The notes: generated from the sequence alone by a model not told the origin. A DNA stretch of 64,000 nucleotides from Nocardioides cavernaquae (GCF_003600895.1 NZ_QYRP01000002.1:1302001-1366000); one strand, 5' to 3'; positions 26,958-37,770 are shown, counted from the stretch's first letter. Numbers and translations are program-made.

Positions 26958-28406
26958 GTGTCAGCCCCCTACTTCCACCGTCCGGCCGATGGCTGGGTGG
27001 GCGACGTGATCCCGTTCGCCCACGCCGATCGGGCGTTCCTCTTCTACCTCCACGACCGCCGTGACCCGGCGCGACCGGGCACCTCGTGGAACCTCTACAC
27101 GACCAGCGACTTCGCGTCGTACGACTACGAGGGGGTCTCTCTCCCACACGGCGGCCTCGACGAGCAGGACCTCAACGCCTACACCGGCAGCATCGTCGAG
27201 GACGAAGACGGCGCGATCCACCTCTTCTACACGGGCCAGAACCCCGACTTCCTCACGCCGGACGGCGATCTCCCGGCCCAGGTCGTCATGCACGCCACGA
27301 GCACCGACGGCATGCAGTCCTGGACCAAGCACCACGACGAGACGTTCGGGGCTCCCGAGGGCTACGACGCCGCCGACTTCCGCGACCCCTTCGTCTTCCG
27401 GCCCACCGCCGAGGAGCCCTGGCAGATGCTCGTCGCCACCCGCGAGCTCAGTGGCCCGGACCGTCGCCGCGGCGTGATCGCCCGCCTCGTCTCCGACGAC
27501 CTGGTGACCTGGAAGCCCGAGACGCCGTTCTGGGCGCCGGGCCGCTACCTCATGCACGAGTGCCCGGAGGTCTTTGAGCTCGGCGGTCACTGGTACCTCG
27601 TCTACTCGGAGTTCTCCGACGCCTTCCTCACCCGCTACCGCATCTCCGACAACCCGTTCGGACCGTGGCGCGTGCCGGAGCACGACACGATCGACGGCCG
27701 TGGCCTGTATGCCGCGAAGTCGCTCGAGCTGGGCGGCCGCCGCTACTTCGCTGGCTGGATCCCGACCCGCGAGGGCGAGTCCGATGACGGTGCCTGGCAG
27801 TGGGCGGGCAACCTCGCCGTCCACGAGGTCACGCAGGGGCCGGACGGGGAGCTCGGCTTCGGCATGCCCCACGCACTGCGTGCCTCGTTCACCGAGCAGC
27901 AGACGCTGGAGTTCACGCCGTACCTCGGTGCCTGGTTCGGGAGCCCGACCAGCCCGGAGGTCTCCGTCCCTGACGGGTACGCCCTGACGCTGTCGCCGCC
28001 CGCACCGGAGAGCTTCCTGCTCAGCGTCGACCTCGTCATCGGTCCGGAGACCACCGAGTGCGGTGTGCTCCTGCGGGCCGAGGGGGACGAGGGCTATCTG
28101 ATCCGGCTGGAGCCGCGGCGCGGCCGGATGGTTTTCGACCGCTGGCCTCGTCGGCACACCGGCCCGGCGCAGTGGCAGATCTCGGGAGACGTCGCCCATC
28201 AGGTCGAGCTGGAGCGGCCGGCGCACCTCGCGCCGGGCCCGCACCGGCTCAGCGTCCTGGTGGACGGCACCTCGTGCATCGCCTATCTCGACGACAAGGT
28301 CGCGATGAGTGCACGAATCTATGACCGGAGCGCAGGGTGCGTCGGTCTGTTCGTCGGCGAGGGCACGGTTGCCTTCACCGCTGTCTCGGTCGCTACACAA
28401 TCCTGA
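26958..28406 (+). CDS. GH32-family hydrolase (EcAec43-like subgroup), cytosolic
   Basis: 482-aa GH32-type enzyme without signal peptide. The nucleophile region reads DGWVGDVIPF, the variant of WMNDPNG found in the EcAec43-like subgroup; FRDPFVF (about residue 138) is the RDP motif; HECPEVF (about residue 202) carries the acid/base glutamate. The C-terminal roughly 150 residues form a beta-sandwich with FLLSVDLVIGPETTECGVLL. It probably releases fructose from short imported fructans; exact substrate unknown. GTG 26958 follows two LacI-type operators, and the gene opens the module B transport operon. Confidence 0.85.
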   Translation: MSAPYFHRPADGWVGDVIPFAHADRAFLFYLHDRRDPARPGTSWNLYTTSDFASYDYEGVSLPHGGLDEQDLNAYTGSIVEDEDGAIHLFYTGQNPDFLTPDGDLPAQVVMHATSTDGMQSWTKHHDETFGAPEGYDAADFRDPFVFRPTAEEPWQMLVATRELSGPDRRRGVIARLVSDDLVTWKPETPFWAPGRYLMHECPEVFELGGHWYLVYSEFSDAFLTRYRISDNPFGPWRVPEHDTIDGRGLYAAKSLELGGRRYFAGWIPTREGESDDGAWQWAGNLAVHEVTQGPDGELGFGMPHALRASFTEQQTLEFTPYLGAWFGSPTSPEVSVPDGYALTLSPPAPESFLLSVDLVIGPETTECGVLLRAEGDEGYLIRLEPRRGRMVFDRWPRRHTGPAQWQISGDVAHQVELERPAHLAPGPHRLSVLVDGTSCIAYLDDKVAMSARIYDRSAGCVGLFVGEGTVAFTAVSVATQS

Positions 28407-28427
28407 TCGGTCTCGAGGAGGAGATCC

Positions 28428-29744
28428 ATGAAGAACACCAGGCTCGCACTTGTGAGCACCCTCGCGGCTGGGGCACTCGCCCTCACGGCCTGTGGAGGCG
28501 GATCGGGCGCCACCGCCGACGGCGAGTCCCACGAGATCTCGTGGCTGCTGTCGCGGCCCGCGGACGGCTCCGTCATCACGGTCGTCAACCAGCTCGCCGA
28601 CGAGTACGCCAAGGACCACCCCGGCTTCAAGCTGAACCTGATCACGACGCCGGACCGGCCGTCGTACCTGCAGAAGTACGAGACCCTCGCGACGGCCGAC
28701 CAGCTGCCGGAGCTCTTCGACACCGACGCGACGCCGTTCACGAAGAAGCTGATCGGGCAGAAGAAGCTGGTCGATGTCGAGGACATGCTCAAGGACCTCG
28801 GCCTCTACGACAAGTACCGCCCGCAGGCGCTCGACTACCAGCGCTTCGACGACGGCTCCCTCTACATGATGCCGTTCGAGTTCGAGATGGAGTTCTTCTT
28901 CTACAACAAGGCGCTCTTCAAGAAGGCCGGCGTCGAGGTCCCGAAGACGCTCGACGACTTCGCTGCCCTGTGCGGCCCGCTGCGCAAGGCGGGCGCGATC
29001 CCGATCGCGCTCGACGGACAGGACGGCTGGCCTCTCGAGCGGTACGTCGCCTACCAGCCGTTCCGGCTCGGTGGTCCGGACTACCTCAACGACCTGAAGA
29101 AGGGTGACGCGACGTTCAGCGACGAGCCCGGAGCGAAGTCCGCGGAATGGCTCAGCGACCTCGGCAAGAACGAGTGCTTCGCCGAAGGCTTCTCCTCGCA
29201 GGGCTACACCGACGCCCGTGACCAGTTCACGACCGGCAAGGCCGCGATCTACCAGATCGGCACGTGGGAGCTCCCGTCGATCGCCAGCACCGCCCTGCCC
29301 GCGGGCGTGAAGGACAACATCGACTACTTCACCCTGCCGACCACAGCGGACTCCGTGACCCAGGCCGACGACTACACCGTCGTCTCGGGCATCGGCACCG
29401 GCATCAGCTCGAAGAAGTACGACGACGTCGTGAAGGACTTCCTCAAGTTCCTGCTCGAGCGCTACCCGGCCGAGCTGGCCAAGACCGGCCACCTGACGCC
29501 GGTCGCCGACGTTGCTCCGGTGATCCCGGACGACGCCACTCCGCTCTACGCCAAGGCCCTCGGCGAGGTCGACAACCTCGGTGACGAGATCGCCTTCCCC
29601 TGGGACACGCAGCTCGACCCGTCGACCAACACGCTGCTCCAGCAGCAGCTGACGCTGCTCGTCCAGGGCGAGGACTCCCCGGAGGAGTTCACCGACAGGA
29701 TGGACGAGGCACTCTCGGAGAACGCACCGAAGTTCTTCGACTGA
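28428..29744 (+). CDS. ABC transporter sugar-binding lipoprotein, CUT1 (module B)
   Basis: 438-aa extracellular binding protein. The signal peptide MKNTRLALVSTLAAGALALTAC ends in lipobox LTAC with Cys22, then a Gly/Ser linker. Family 1 features include EISWLLSRPADG at the start of the mature fold and FTTGKAAIYQIGTWEL near residue 265. GAGGAG precedes ATG 28428. It follows the cytosolic GH32 by 21 bases and is followed by a very strong hairpin and two permeases. The ligand is probably a fructo-oligosaccharide or levan fragment, from the neighbouring hydrolases (inference). Confidence 0.92.
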   Translation: MKNTRLALVSTLAAGALALTACGGGSGATADGESHEISWLLSRPADGSVITVVNQLADEYAKDHPGFKLNLITTPDRPSYLQKYETLATADQLPELFDTDATPFTKKLIGQKKLVDVEDMLKDLGLYDKYRPQALDYQRFDDGSLYMMPFEFEMEFFFYNKALFKKAGVEVPKTLDDFAALCGPLRKAGAIPIALDGQDGWPLERYVAYQPFRLGGPDYLNDLKKGDATFSDEPGAKSAEWLSDLGKNECFAEGFSSQGYTDARDQFTTGKAAIYQIGTWELPSIASTALPAGVKDNIDYFTLPTTADSVTQADDYTVVSGIGTGISSKKYDDVVKDFLKFLLERYPAELAKTGHLTPVADVAPVIPDDATPLYAKALGEVDNLGDEIAFPWDTQLDPSTNTLLQQQLTLLVQGEDSPEEFTDRMDEALSENAPKFFD

Positions 29745-29749
29745 GCGCC

Positions 29750-29793
29750 ACGTCGGGCCCGGGGGCCACACACCCGGTGCCCGGGCCCGACGT
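29750..29793 (+). terminator. Very strong intra-operon hairpin after the binding-protein gene
   Basis: ACGTCGGGCCCGGG (29750-29763) pairs perfectly with CCCGGGCCCGACGT (29780-29793): 14 pairs, 16-base loop, starting 6 bases after the stop codon. No T-tract. Its place between binding protein and permeases suggests a partial terminator or 3' stabiliser that raises binding-protein levels over permeases. Confidence 0.75.
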
Positions 29794-29850
29794 ACCGCCT
29801 CTCGGACCGCACACCCCGATTCGCACAGACCGCACAGAAAGGTCGCTCCC

Positions 29851-30732
29851 GTGCTTCCCAGCCGCTCCAGGCTCTCGGTGCTGGTGTTCCTCGCGCCCGC
29901 ACTGCTCGTCTACGGCCTGGCCGTCCTCGCGCCGATCATCCAGTCGCTCATCCTGAGCTTCTACGAGTGGGACGGCATCACTGACCGCTCCTTCGTGGGG
30001 CTCGACAACTACCGGCGGATGCTCACCGACGACCCGATCTTCTGGCGCGCGTTCGTCAACGCGCTGGTGTATCTCGCGGTCTGCCTGGTCTTCCAGCTCG
30101 GGTTGGCACTCTTCGTCGCGAACCTGCTCTCGTACGCCGGTCGCGGCAAGGAGGTCGCGAAGGTGCTCTACCTGCTGCCGGCGATCATCTCCACGGTCGC
30201 GATCGCGTTCCTCTTCCAGAAGATCTACTCGGCCGAACCCGCGGGCCTGATCAACCAGCTCCTCGACGCCGTCGGGCTCGACGCCCTCTCCCGGCCCTGG
30301 CTGAGCGACGTCGACACCGTGCTCATTGCGGTCTCCGCACCGGAGGGCTGGCGCTTCACCGGTCTCTACATGCTCATCCTGTACGCCGCGATCCTGGCCG
30401 TCCCGAAGGAGCTCGAGGAGGCTGCGCGGCTCGACGGTGCGTCGACCTGGCAGGTCTTCTGGCAGATCCGCTTCCCCTACATCCGGCCGGTCTGGGTCAC
30501 CACGATGATCATGGCCGCGACCTACAGCCTGCGTGGCTTCGACATCCCGTATCTGCTGACCAACGGTGGTCCGGGCCAGGCGTCGGAGCTGATGACGACC
30601 TACATGTTCAAGACCGCGTTCCGCAGCACGGAGTTCGGCTATGCGAGCACGATCTCGGTCTTCATCGTCGCCGAGTGCATCGTCGCTGTGGGACTCATCC
30701 TGCTCCTGCTCCGTCGCCGTCAGGAGGCCTGA
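29851..30732 (+). CDS. ABC transporter permease, MalF-type CUT1 (module B)
   Basis: 293-aa permease. Six hydrophobic segments; the first (LSVLVFLAPALLVYGLAVL) begins almost at the N-terminus, so there is little cytosolic tail. EAA loop: ELEEAARLDGASTWQVFWQ near residue 188. GTG 29851 is the only sensible start; AGAAAGG lies 10 bases upstream. It is separated from the binding-protein gene by the 14-bp-stem hairpin and from the second permease by one base. Confidence 0.92.
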   Translation: MLPSRSRLSVLVFLAPALLVYGLAVLAPIIQSLILSFYEWDGITDRSFVGLDNYRRMLTDDPIFWRAFVNALVYLAVCLVFQLGLALFVANLLSYAGRGKEVAKVLYLLPAIISTVAIAFLFQKIYSAEPAGLINQLLDAVGLDALSRPWLSDVDTVLIAVSAPEGWRFTGLYMLILYAAILAVPKELEEAARLDGASTWQVFWQIRFPYIRPVWVTTMIMAATYSLRGFDIPYLLTNGGPGQASELMTTYMFKTAFRSTEFGYASTISVFIVAECIVAVGLILLLLRRRQEA

Positions 30733-30733
30733 C

Positions 30734-31645
30734 ATGGCTCTCGCCACCCCTGTCTCCGGCGGGCGCCGCGTGCGCCCCGCCGAGCCGGTCGTCCCGTCGC
30801 GCCCGCCCCGTCCGCGCCGGCGGTCGCTGGCGCAGCAGATGTCGACGACCCTCGTCTGGTTGATCGTCGCCGTGCAGCTCTACCCGCTGGTCTGGCTGAT
30901 CGTGACCAGCCTGCGTCCGGCAGAGGAGTTCGCCTCGGGCAACGCGTTCGGGATGCCCCGCGGCTTCACCCTGGACAACTTCAGCCGCGCCTTCGAGATG
31001 GCTGACCTGGGACGCTACGTCCTCAACAGCGCCATCGTCACCGGAGTCTCCAGCGTGCTGATCGTGGCCCTCGGCATGTCCGGTGCCTACGCCATCTCGG
31101 TGCTGGGGTTCCGGGGCAGTCGGGTGGTGCTCGGCATCTTCCTGCTCGGCATCATCGTGCCGGTCCAGGTGGCGCTGGTGCCGTTGTTCATCAACTACGC
31201 GAAGGTCGGCCTGCTCAACACCTACGCGTCGATGATCCTGCCGCTGGTGGGGTTCGCGCTGCCGACATCGGTCTACCTGTTCAGCGCGTTCTTCCACTAC
31301 ATCCCACGCGAGACCTACGAGGCGGCGTCGCTCGACGGCGCCGGCCCGTATCGGGTCTTCTTCACGATCACGATGCCGCTGTCGGTCAACACCGTGATCA
31401 CGGTCGTGTTCGTCAACGGCATCTTCATCTGGAACGACTTCATCTTCGCCAACACCTTCGTCTTCGACGAGAGCCGCAAGACCATCCCGCTCGGTCTGCA
31501 GAACTATGTGGGCGCGATGGGTTCGGTCGACTGGACGGCGACGTTCGCCGCGGTCTGTGTGACGATCACCCCGCTGCTGCTGGTATTCCTGGTGCTCAAT
31601 CGCGCCATCGTCTACGGGCTCGAGAGCGGCGGGAACAAGGGGTGA
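30734..31645 (+). CDS. ABC transporter permease, MalG-type CUT1 (module B)
   Basis: 303-aa permease with a Pro/Arg-rich cytosolic tail of about 35 residues before the first helix (TTLVWLIVAVQLYPLVWLI). The EAA loop is ETYEAASLDGAGPYRVFFT near residue 195. CAGGAGG precedes ATG 30734. It pairs with the permease at 29851; no ATPase gene lies beside them, so the MsmX copy at 36645 (or either other copy) must supply energy. Confidence 0.92.
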   Translation: MALATPVSGGRRVRPAEPVVPSRPPRPRRRSLAQQMSTTLVWLIVAVQLYPLVWLIVTSLRPAEEFASGNAFGMPRGFTLDNFSRAFEMADLGRYVLNSAIVTGVSSVLIVALGMSGAYAISVLGFRGSRVVLGIFLLGIIVPVQVALVPLFINYAKVGLLNTYASMILPLVGFALPTSVYLFSAFFHYIPRETYEAASLDGAGPYRVFFTITMPLSVNTVITVVFVNGIFIWNDFIFANTFVFDESRKTIPLGLQNYVGAMGSVDWTATFAAVCVTITPLLLVFLVLNRAIVYGLESGGNKG

Positions 31646-31648
31646 GCG

Positions 31649-32707
31649 ATGTCTGACAAGCTGCGTCCGGGTGCGGACGACGACACGTCATCCGCACGCC
31701 GACCGGTCACCCTCCAGGACGTTGCCAAGGCCGCCGGAGTCTCGGTGGCGACCGTGTCCTTCGTCGCCAACGACCGTCGCGACGTACGCGTCGCTGATGC
31801 CACCCGCGCGCGCGTCCAGCGGGTCATCGACGACCTCGGCTACCGCCCCAACGTCATGGCGCAGACCCTCCAGCACGGGCGCTCGCGGTTCATCGGCCTG
31901 GTTGCGGACGCGATCGCCACGACCCCGTTCGCCGGCCAGATCATCCACGGCGCGCAGGACGAGGCGTGGAAGCACGGCTACGTGCTCCTGATCGCCAACA
32001 CCGAGGGCGACACCGAGGCCGAGCGCGAGGCGATCGCGATGATGCTCGAGCACCGGGTCCACGGCGTCCTCTACTCGACCTGGTTCCACCGGGCAGCCGA
32101 GCTGCCGGCGGGGCTGCGGCAGGCAGATGTCGTGATGGTCAACTGCTTCTCGCCCACGCAGGAGGCTCGCGGAGTCGTGCCGGACGAGCGCCAGGGTGGC
32201 CGCACCGCGACCGAGGCGCTCATCGCGAGCGGGCACCGACGGATCGCGTTCATCAACGCGACCACGCCCGCCCCCGCCCAGACCGGACGTCTCCAGGGTT
32301 ACCAGGACGCACTCGCGGCGGCTGGCATCGACTTCGATCCGTCCCTCGTCCGTTACGCGTTCTCCGACCAGGAGGGTGGGTACGACGCGGCAGGCGAGGT
32401 GCTCGAGACCGACGCGACCGCTGTCTTCTGCTACAACGACCGCATGGCCATGGGCCTCTACGACCGGCTGCGCGAGCGCGGCCTGTCGATCCCCCAGGAC
32501 ATGGCCGTGGTCGGTTTCGACAACCAGGAAGTGATCGCCGCGCATCTGCGGCCCCCGCTCTCCACCGTCGGCCTGCCGCACTACGAGCTCGGTGCGGCAG
32601 GTGTCCGGGTGCTCCTCGGTCTCGAGGCGCCCGACGACGACGGCATGACGATCGTCGCGTGCCCGCCGTTCCTGCGGGACTCGATCGTCCCTCCGGCCCT
32701 CTCCTGA
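31649..32707 (+). CDS. LacI-family regulator, within module B operon
   Basis: 352-aa repressor with helix-turn-helix TLQDVAKAAGVSVATVSFVA and a sugar-binding domain containing FCYNDRMAMGLYDRLRERG and VVGFDNQEV. It starts 3 bases after the permease stop, so it is produced with the transporter it probably controls; the paired TAAACG-type sites at 26888-26940 are the candidate targets. Close in length and layout to the module A regulator (352 aa). Confidence 0.9.
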   Translation: MSDKLRPGADDDTSSARRPVTLQDVAKAAGVSVATVSFVANDRRDVRVADATRARVQRVIDDLGYRPNVMAQTLQHGRSRFIGLVADAIATTPFAGQIIHGAQDEAWKHGYVLLIANTEGDTEAEREAIAMMLEHRVHGVLYSTWFHRAAELPAGLRQADVVMVNCFSPTQEARGVVPDERQGGRTATEALIASGHRRIAFINATTPAPAQTGRLQGYQDALAAAGIDFDPSLVRYAFSDQEGGYDAAGEVLETDATAVFCYNDRMAMGLYDRLRERGLSIPQDMAVVGFDNQEVIAAHLRPPLSTVGLPHYELGAAGVRVLLGLEAPDDDGMTIVACPPFLRDSIVPPALS

Positions 32708-32749
32708 GGCCGTTCCGCACCTCCGACCGCTAACCCTCTCTCCCCGCTC

Positions 32750-32773
32750 CGGCCACGGCCATGCCGTGGGCCG
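32750..32773 (+). terminator. Hairpin between lacI and secreted GH32 gene
   Basis: CGGCCACGG (32750-32758) pairs with CCGTGGGCCG (32764-32773) with one bulged base around a five-base loop. No T-tract. It may end the transporter transcript before the secreted levanase gene. Confidence 0.45.
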
Positions 32774-32803
32774 ATGGTCGAGCACACCCATTTGAGGAGC
32801 ACC

Positions 32804-35299
32804 ATGGCCAGCATCCGAGCCCGCATCGTGCGGCGCACGCGCACTTTCTTCCTGATCGCGCTCGGCGTTGTCGCCGCGTCGTACTCACTCGTCGTGACCG
32901 ACGTCGGCGGCACCCGACTGAGCACGCAGGCAACCGCCCCGCTCGACTCGCAGCGGTCGGTCTACCACCTCACTCCGCCGGTGGGCTGGCTGAGCGATCC
33001 GCAGCGCCCGATCCACGTCGGCGGCCAGGACCAGCTGTACTACCTGCACAGCGCGGTGGACAACGGACCGGGCGGCTGGCGGCGGGCGACGACGACGGAC
33101 AACGTCGTCTTCGACGACCACGGCTACTCGCTCCCACTCTCGACGCGGTTCCCCGTGTGGACCGGCTCCTCGGTGGTCGACACCGCCAACACCGCCGGGT
33201 TCGGCGCGGGTGCCGTGGTGGCGCTCGCGACCCAGCCGACGGACGGCGACCCCTATCAGCAGGAGCAATACCTCTGGTACTCCACCGACGACGGAGTGAC
33301 CTTCACGAAGTACGGCGCTCCCGTGATCACCAACCAGGACAGCACGAACTGGTTCCGCGACCCGAAGATCGAGTGGAACGCCGCGACGTCCTCGTGGATC
33401 GCGGTGATCGGTGAGCACCAGCAGGCCAGCTTCTGGACCTCGCCCGACCTGAAGAACTGGACCTACAAGTCCGACTTCGCCTACACGAGCCCCAACATCG
33501 GTGGCTTCGAATGCCCCGACCTGTTCCGGATCAAGGCCGACGACAACAGCTGGCACTGGGTTCTCGGTGCGAGCATGCAGGGCGACTACACCGGCAAGCC
33601 GGACACCTACGCGTACTGGACCGGCACCTGGAACGGCACGTCCTTCGTGCCCGACGAGACCGACCCGCAATGGCTCGACTGGGGCTGGGACTGGTACGCC
33701 GGGGTGAGCTGGCCGGACGCCTCCGCACCCGACACCCGGCGGCACGCGATCGCCTGGATGAACAACTGGAACTACGCGCCGCATCCGATCAAGACCGATG
33801 TCTCCGACGGCTACAACGGGCAGATGTCGGTCGTGCGCGACCTCACCATGAAGGCCCGGTCGGGCGGTGTCTACAGCCTGCTCTCCGAGCCGACACCGGG
33901 CCTCGATGACCATGTCGCGCGGACCTGGACGCTCCCGACGAAGACCGTCAACGGTCAGCTGCCGCTGGAGTACCACGGCGCGGCGTACGAGATCAGCGCG
34001 GACCTGAGCTGGTCGACCGCCGACAACCTCGGCATCGCCGTCGGCGTCTCCGCGGACAAGGACCACAAGACCAACGTGGGCTACTTCGGCGGCAACCTGT
34101 ACGTCGACCGCGGGCCGTCGGACTACACCCAGCACGCCTTCGGTGCACTGAAGCAGTCCGAGGCGCCGGTCGGCACGCGGACGTCGATCAGCGTCCGGAT
34201 CCTCGTCGACCGATCGAGCGTCGAGGTGTTCACTGACGACGGCCTCACCGCGATCTCGAACCAGGTGATGTTCGACCCCAACGACACCGGGGTGATGCTC
34301 TACAGCTCAGGTGGGTCCACCGAGTTCAGCAACATCACGATCCGGGAGTTCGAGGACGTCACGACCGCGTCGAACCCCTCCGCGGCGTACGCCGGATTCG
34401 AGTCGACCGGCTATCCGAGCGGCTGGACCACCTCCGGGACGGCGTTCGGCAGCGGCCCGAGCGCGGGCGCGCTCAGCGGGCAGCAGCCCGTGACCGGGTT
34501 CGAGGGCAGCAAGCTAGCGAACAGCTTCCATGGAGGCGACTCGACGACCGGGACGCTCACCTCACCGTCGTTCACGGTGGATGAGGACTACCTCAACGTG
34601 CTCGTCGGCGGTGGGCGCAACCCCGCCCCATCGAGCCTCTTCACAGGGTTCGAGAGCTCCGGTCTCGGGGCGGGCTGGACGACGACCGGCGACCTGTCCG
34701 GCCTGACCCCGGTGACCGCATCGCTGCCGAACCAGGTCGGGTCGAAGGTGCTCGACACCTACGACGGTAGCGACTCCCACACGGGGGCGGTGCGATCGCC
34801 CGAGTTCACGATCACGCGCGACTACATCGACTTCCTTCTAGCGGGCGGAGACAATCCCTACGCTGCGACCCGGCCGACCGCGGTCAACCTCGTGGTCGAC
34901 AACGTCGTGCTCCGCTCGGCAACCGGCAACGACAACTCGACGCTCGATCCGGTCTCGTGGGACGTCCACGAGCTCATCGGCCGCAAGGCGCACCTCGAGA
35001 TCGTCGACCACGCGACCGGGTCGTGGGGTCACCTGATGGTCGACCAGATCCTGTTCAGCGATGTGCCCGCAGCAACGGTGGGCGAAGCGGATGACCGCAC
35101 GACTGTGGAGCTGGTCGTCGGCGGCGACGTGGTCCGCTCGACGACCGGACAGGACTCCGAGCACCTCGCGTGGACGGCCTGGGACGTCCGGGACCTGGTC
35201 GGGCAGTCGGCGCAGCTGCGGGTGGTCGACAACGGCACCGGCAGCTGGGGGCACGTGACCGTCGATGAGGTGAGCTTCGATGACCGCCCTGCGACCTGA
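32804..35299 (+). CDS. Secreted GH32 levanase/fructan hydrolase with C-terminal repeat modules
   Basis: 831-aa exported enzyme. An N-terminal signal (RRTRTFFLIALGVVAASYSLVV) is followed by the GH32 propeller: nucleophile Asp65 in GWLSDPQRP, FRDPK (Asp186) and FECPDL (Glu236). The GH32 beta-sandwich runs to about 525. Beyond it lie three repeat units of a module found on some levanases: a first FES.G.PSGW half unit (about 530-607), a full unit (about 613-765) and a final half unit (about 766-831) ending GSWGHVTVDEVSF. These probably bind polysaccharide. ATG 32804 has GAGGAG upstream. It would cut levan or inulin outside the cell. The next GH32 gene overlaps its 3' end. Confidence 0.88.
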   Translation: MASIRARIVRRTRTFFLIALGVVAASYSLVVTDVGGTRLSTQATAPLDSQRSVYHLTPPVGWLSDPQRPIHVGGQDQLYYLHSAVDNGPGGWRRATTTDNVVFDDHGYSLPLSTRFPVWTGSSVVDTANTAGFGAGAVVALATQPTDGDPYQQEQYLWYSTDDGVTFTKYGAPVITNQDSTNWFRDPKIEWNAATSSWIAVIGEHQQASFWTSPDLKNWTYKSDFAYTSPNIGGFECPDLFRIKADDNSWHWVLGASMQGDYTGKPDTYAYWTGTWNGTSFVPDETDPQWLDWGWDWYAGVSWPDASAPDTRRHAIAWMNNWNYAPHPIKTDVSDGYNGQMSVVRDLTMKARSGGVYSLLSEPTPGLDDHVARTWTLPTKTVNGQLPLEYHGAAYEISADLSWSTADNLGIAVGVSADKDHKTNVGYFGGNLYVDRGPSDYTQHAFGALKQSEAPVGTRTSISVRILVDRSSVEVFTDDGLTAISNQVMFDPNDTGVMLYSSGGSTEFSNITIREFEDVTTASNPSAAYAGFESTGYPSGWTTSGTAFGSGPSAGALSGQQPVTGFEGSKLANSFHGGDSTTGTLTSPSFTVDEDYLNVLVGGGRNPAPSSLFTGFESSGLGAGWTTTGDLSGLTPVTASLPNQVGSKVLDTYDGSDSHTGAVRSPEFTITRDYIDFLLAGGDNPYAATRPTAVNLVVDNVVLRSATGNDNSTLDPVSWDVHELIGRKAHLEIVDHATGSWGHLMVDQILFSDVPAATVGEADDRTTVELVVGGDVVRSTTGQDSEHLAWTAWDVRDLVGQSAQLRVVDNGTGSWGHVTVDEVSFDDRPAT

Positions 35300-36566
35300 C
35301 ATGACGACGAACGCGCTTCGGCCCCGCATGCACCTCACGCCTCCCGCCGGATGGATGAACGACCCGCACGGCGTCTTCCACATCGACGGGCGCTATCACC
35401 TGTTCTTCCAGCACGTCCCTGACTCCCTCGTGCACGCGACGGGATGCCACTGGGGACACGCGACGAGCCCGGACCTCCTCCACTGGGAGGTCGAGCCGAT
35501 CGCGCTGTCGCCGGACGGCGAGGACGGTGAAGACGTCGGTGTCTGGTCGGGCTGCGCAGTGATCGACGACCAGGGCGAGCCACGCCTCTTCTACACCTCG
35601 GTCGGCCCGCCGGATGTCCACCGCGGATCCATCCGTACGGCGCGCCCGTCCGACGCTGGTCTGGCGACGTGGGCGAAGGGACCGGTGATCGCCGAGCCGC
35701 CGGGCTGGGACGTGGCGGTCTTCCGGGACCCGGTGGTCTTCCGCGACGGCCCGGTCTGGCGGATGCTCGTCGGCCAGGGCGACACGAGAGGTGTCGCCGG
35801 TGTGGCCACCTACCGGTCGGGAGACCTTGAGACGTGGCATCACGACGGCCTTCTGGTCAGCCGGTCGTTCGGCGAGGAGCCGTTCACCGGGACCGCCTGG
35901 GAGTGCCCCCAGCTGGTCCGCCGCACCGACGGACTCGACGCCGACGTCCTGGTCTTCTCGGTCTGGTCGGGCGATCCCCACCACGTATCGGCTTCGGCAG
36001 GCACCTACACCGAGGGCCGGTTCATCCCGGGCGCGTGGCAGCAGGTCACGCTCGCGGGCAGCCATTACGCGCCCACCCATTTCACCGACGTCGACGGCAG
36101 GCCGTGTCTGCTCTTCTGGGTTCGTGGCGTGGGGGAGCCGGGGGTCTGGGCGGGGGCAATCAGCGTCCCTTACGTCGTAAGCGTCGAGGCGGGCGCGGTC
36201 CGCCTCACCCCACATCCGGCGGTTGCCGCCGCTCGCCGGGATCCGGTCGGCAGCGAGCCGGGCACCGCACTCGACATCGAGTGGTCTCCGCGCTCGGGCA
36301 GCCGGCTCTCCCTGCTCGGTCCCGACGGGCTCGCCCGTGCCGAGCTGACGATGAGCGACGGCGTACTCAGGGTGCGGACGGCGGCCGGGGGAACCGATGT
36401 CGTGGTCGATCACCACGGACCGAGCCTGCGGATCGTCGCCGACGCGCAGGTGCTCGAGGTCGTCGCCGACGGCGGCCTCGTCGGCCTTCCGCTCACCGAC
36501 GTCGACGGCGGCCTGGTCCCAGCCACGGACGACCCGGGCGAGCTGTCGTGGTGGCACCTCACCTGA
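35280..36566 (+). CDS. GH32 beta-fructosidase, cytosolic, paralogue of the module A enzyme
   Basis: 428-aa GH32 enzyme without signal peptide. Motifs: GWMNDPHG (Asp30), FRDPVVF near residue 150 and WECPQL near residue 208. It is similar along its whole length to the enzyme at 17528. ATG 35280 has GAGGTGA 7 bases upstream and overlaps the levanase gene by 20 bases; ATG 35301, just after that gene's stop, is the alternative. It would hydrolyse fructo-oligosaccharides or sucrose brought in after extracellular levan cleavage. It is followed by the second MsmX-type ATPase gene. Confidence 0.92.
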   Translation: MTALRPDMTTNALRPRMHLTPPAGWMNDPHGVFHIDGRYHLFFQHVPDSLVHATGCHWGHATSPDLLHWEVEPIALSPDGEDGEDVGVWSGCAVIDDQGEPRLFYTSVGPPDVHRGSIRTARPSDAGLATWAKGPVIAEPPGWDVAVFRDPVVFRDGPVWRMLVGQGDTRGVAGVATYRSGDLETWHHDGLLVSRSFGEEPFTGTAWECPQLVRRTDGLDADVLVFSVWSGDPHHVSASAGTYTEGRFIPGAWQQVTLAGSHYAPTHFTDVDGRPCLLFWVRGVGEPGVWAGAISVPYVVSVEAGAVRLTPHPAVAAARRDPVGSEPGTALDIEWSPRSGSRLSLLGPDGLARAELTMSDGVLRVRTAAGGTDVVVDHHGPSLRIVADAQVLEVVADGGLVGLPLTDVDGGLVPATDDPGELSWWHLT

Positions 36567-36644
36567 CCCGCGCCGCCTTCCAACAGCCGGACCTTCTCGA
36601 GCTCAACCTTCCGCAGCCACTTCGAACTGTCAGGAGCACAACCC

Positions 36645-37724
<1,080 letters not shown>

Positions 37725-37770
37725 GCCGAGCCGCGAGGATGCGGCCCTGGCGCCGCGTATCTTGGCCAGC

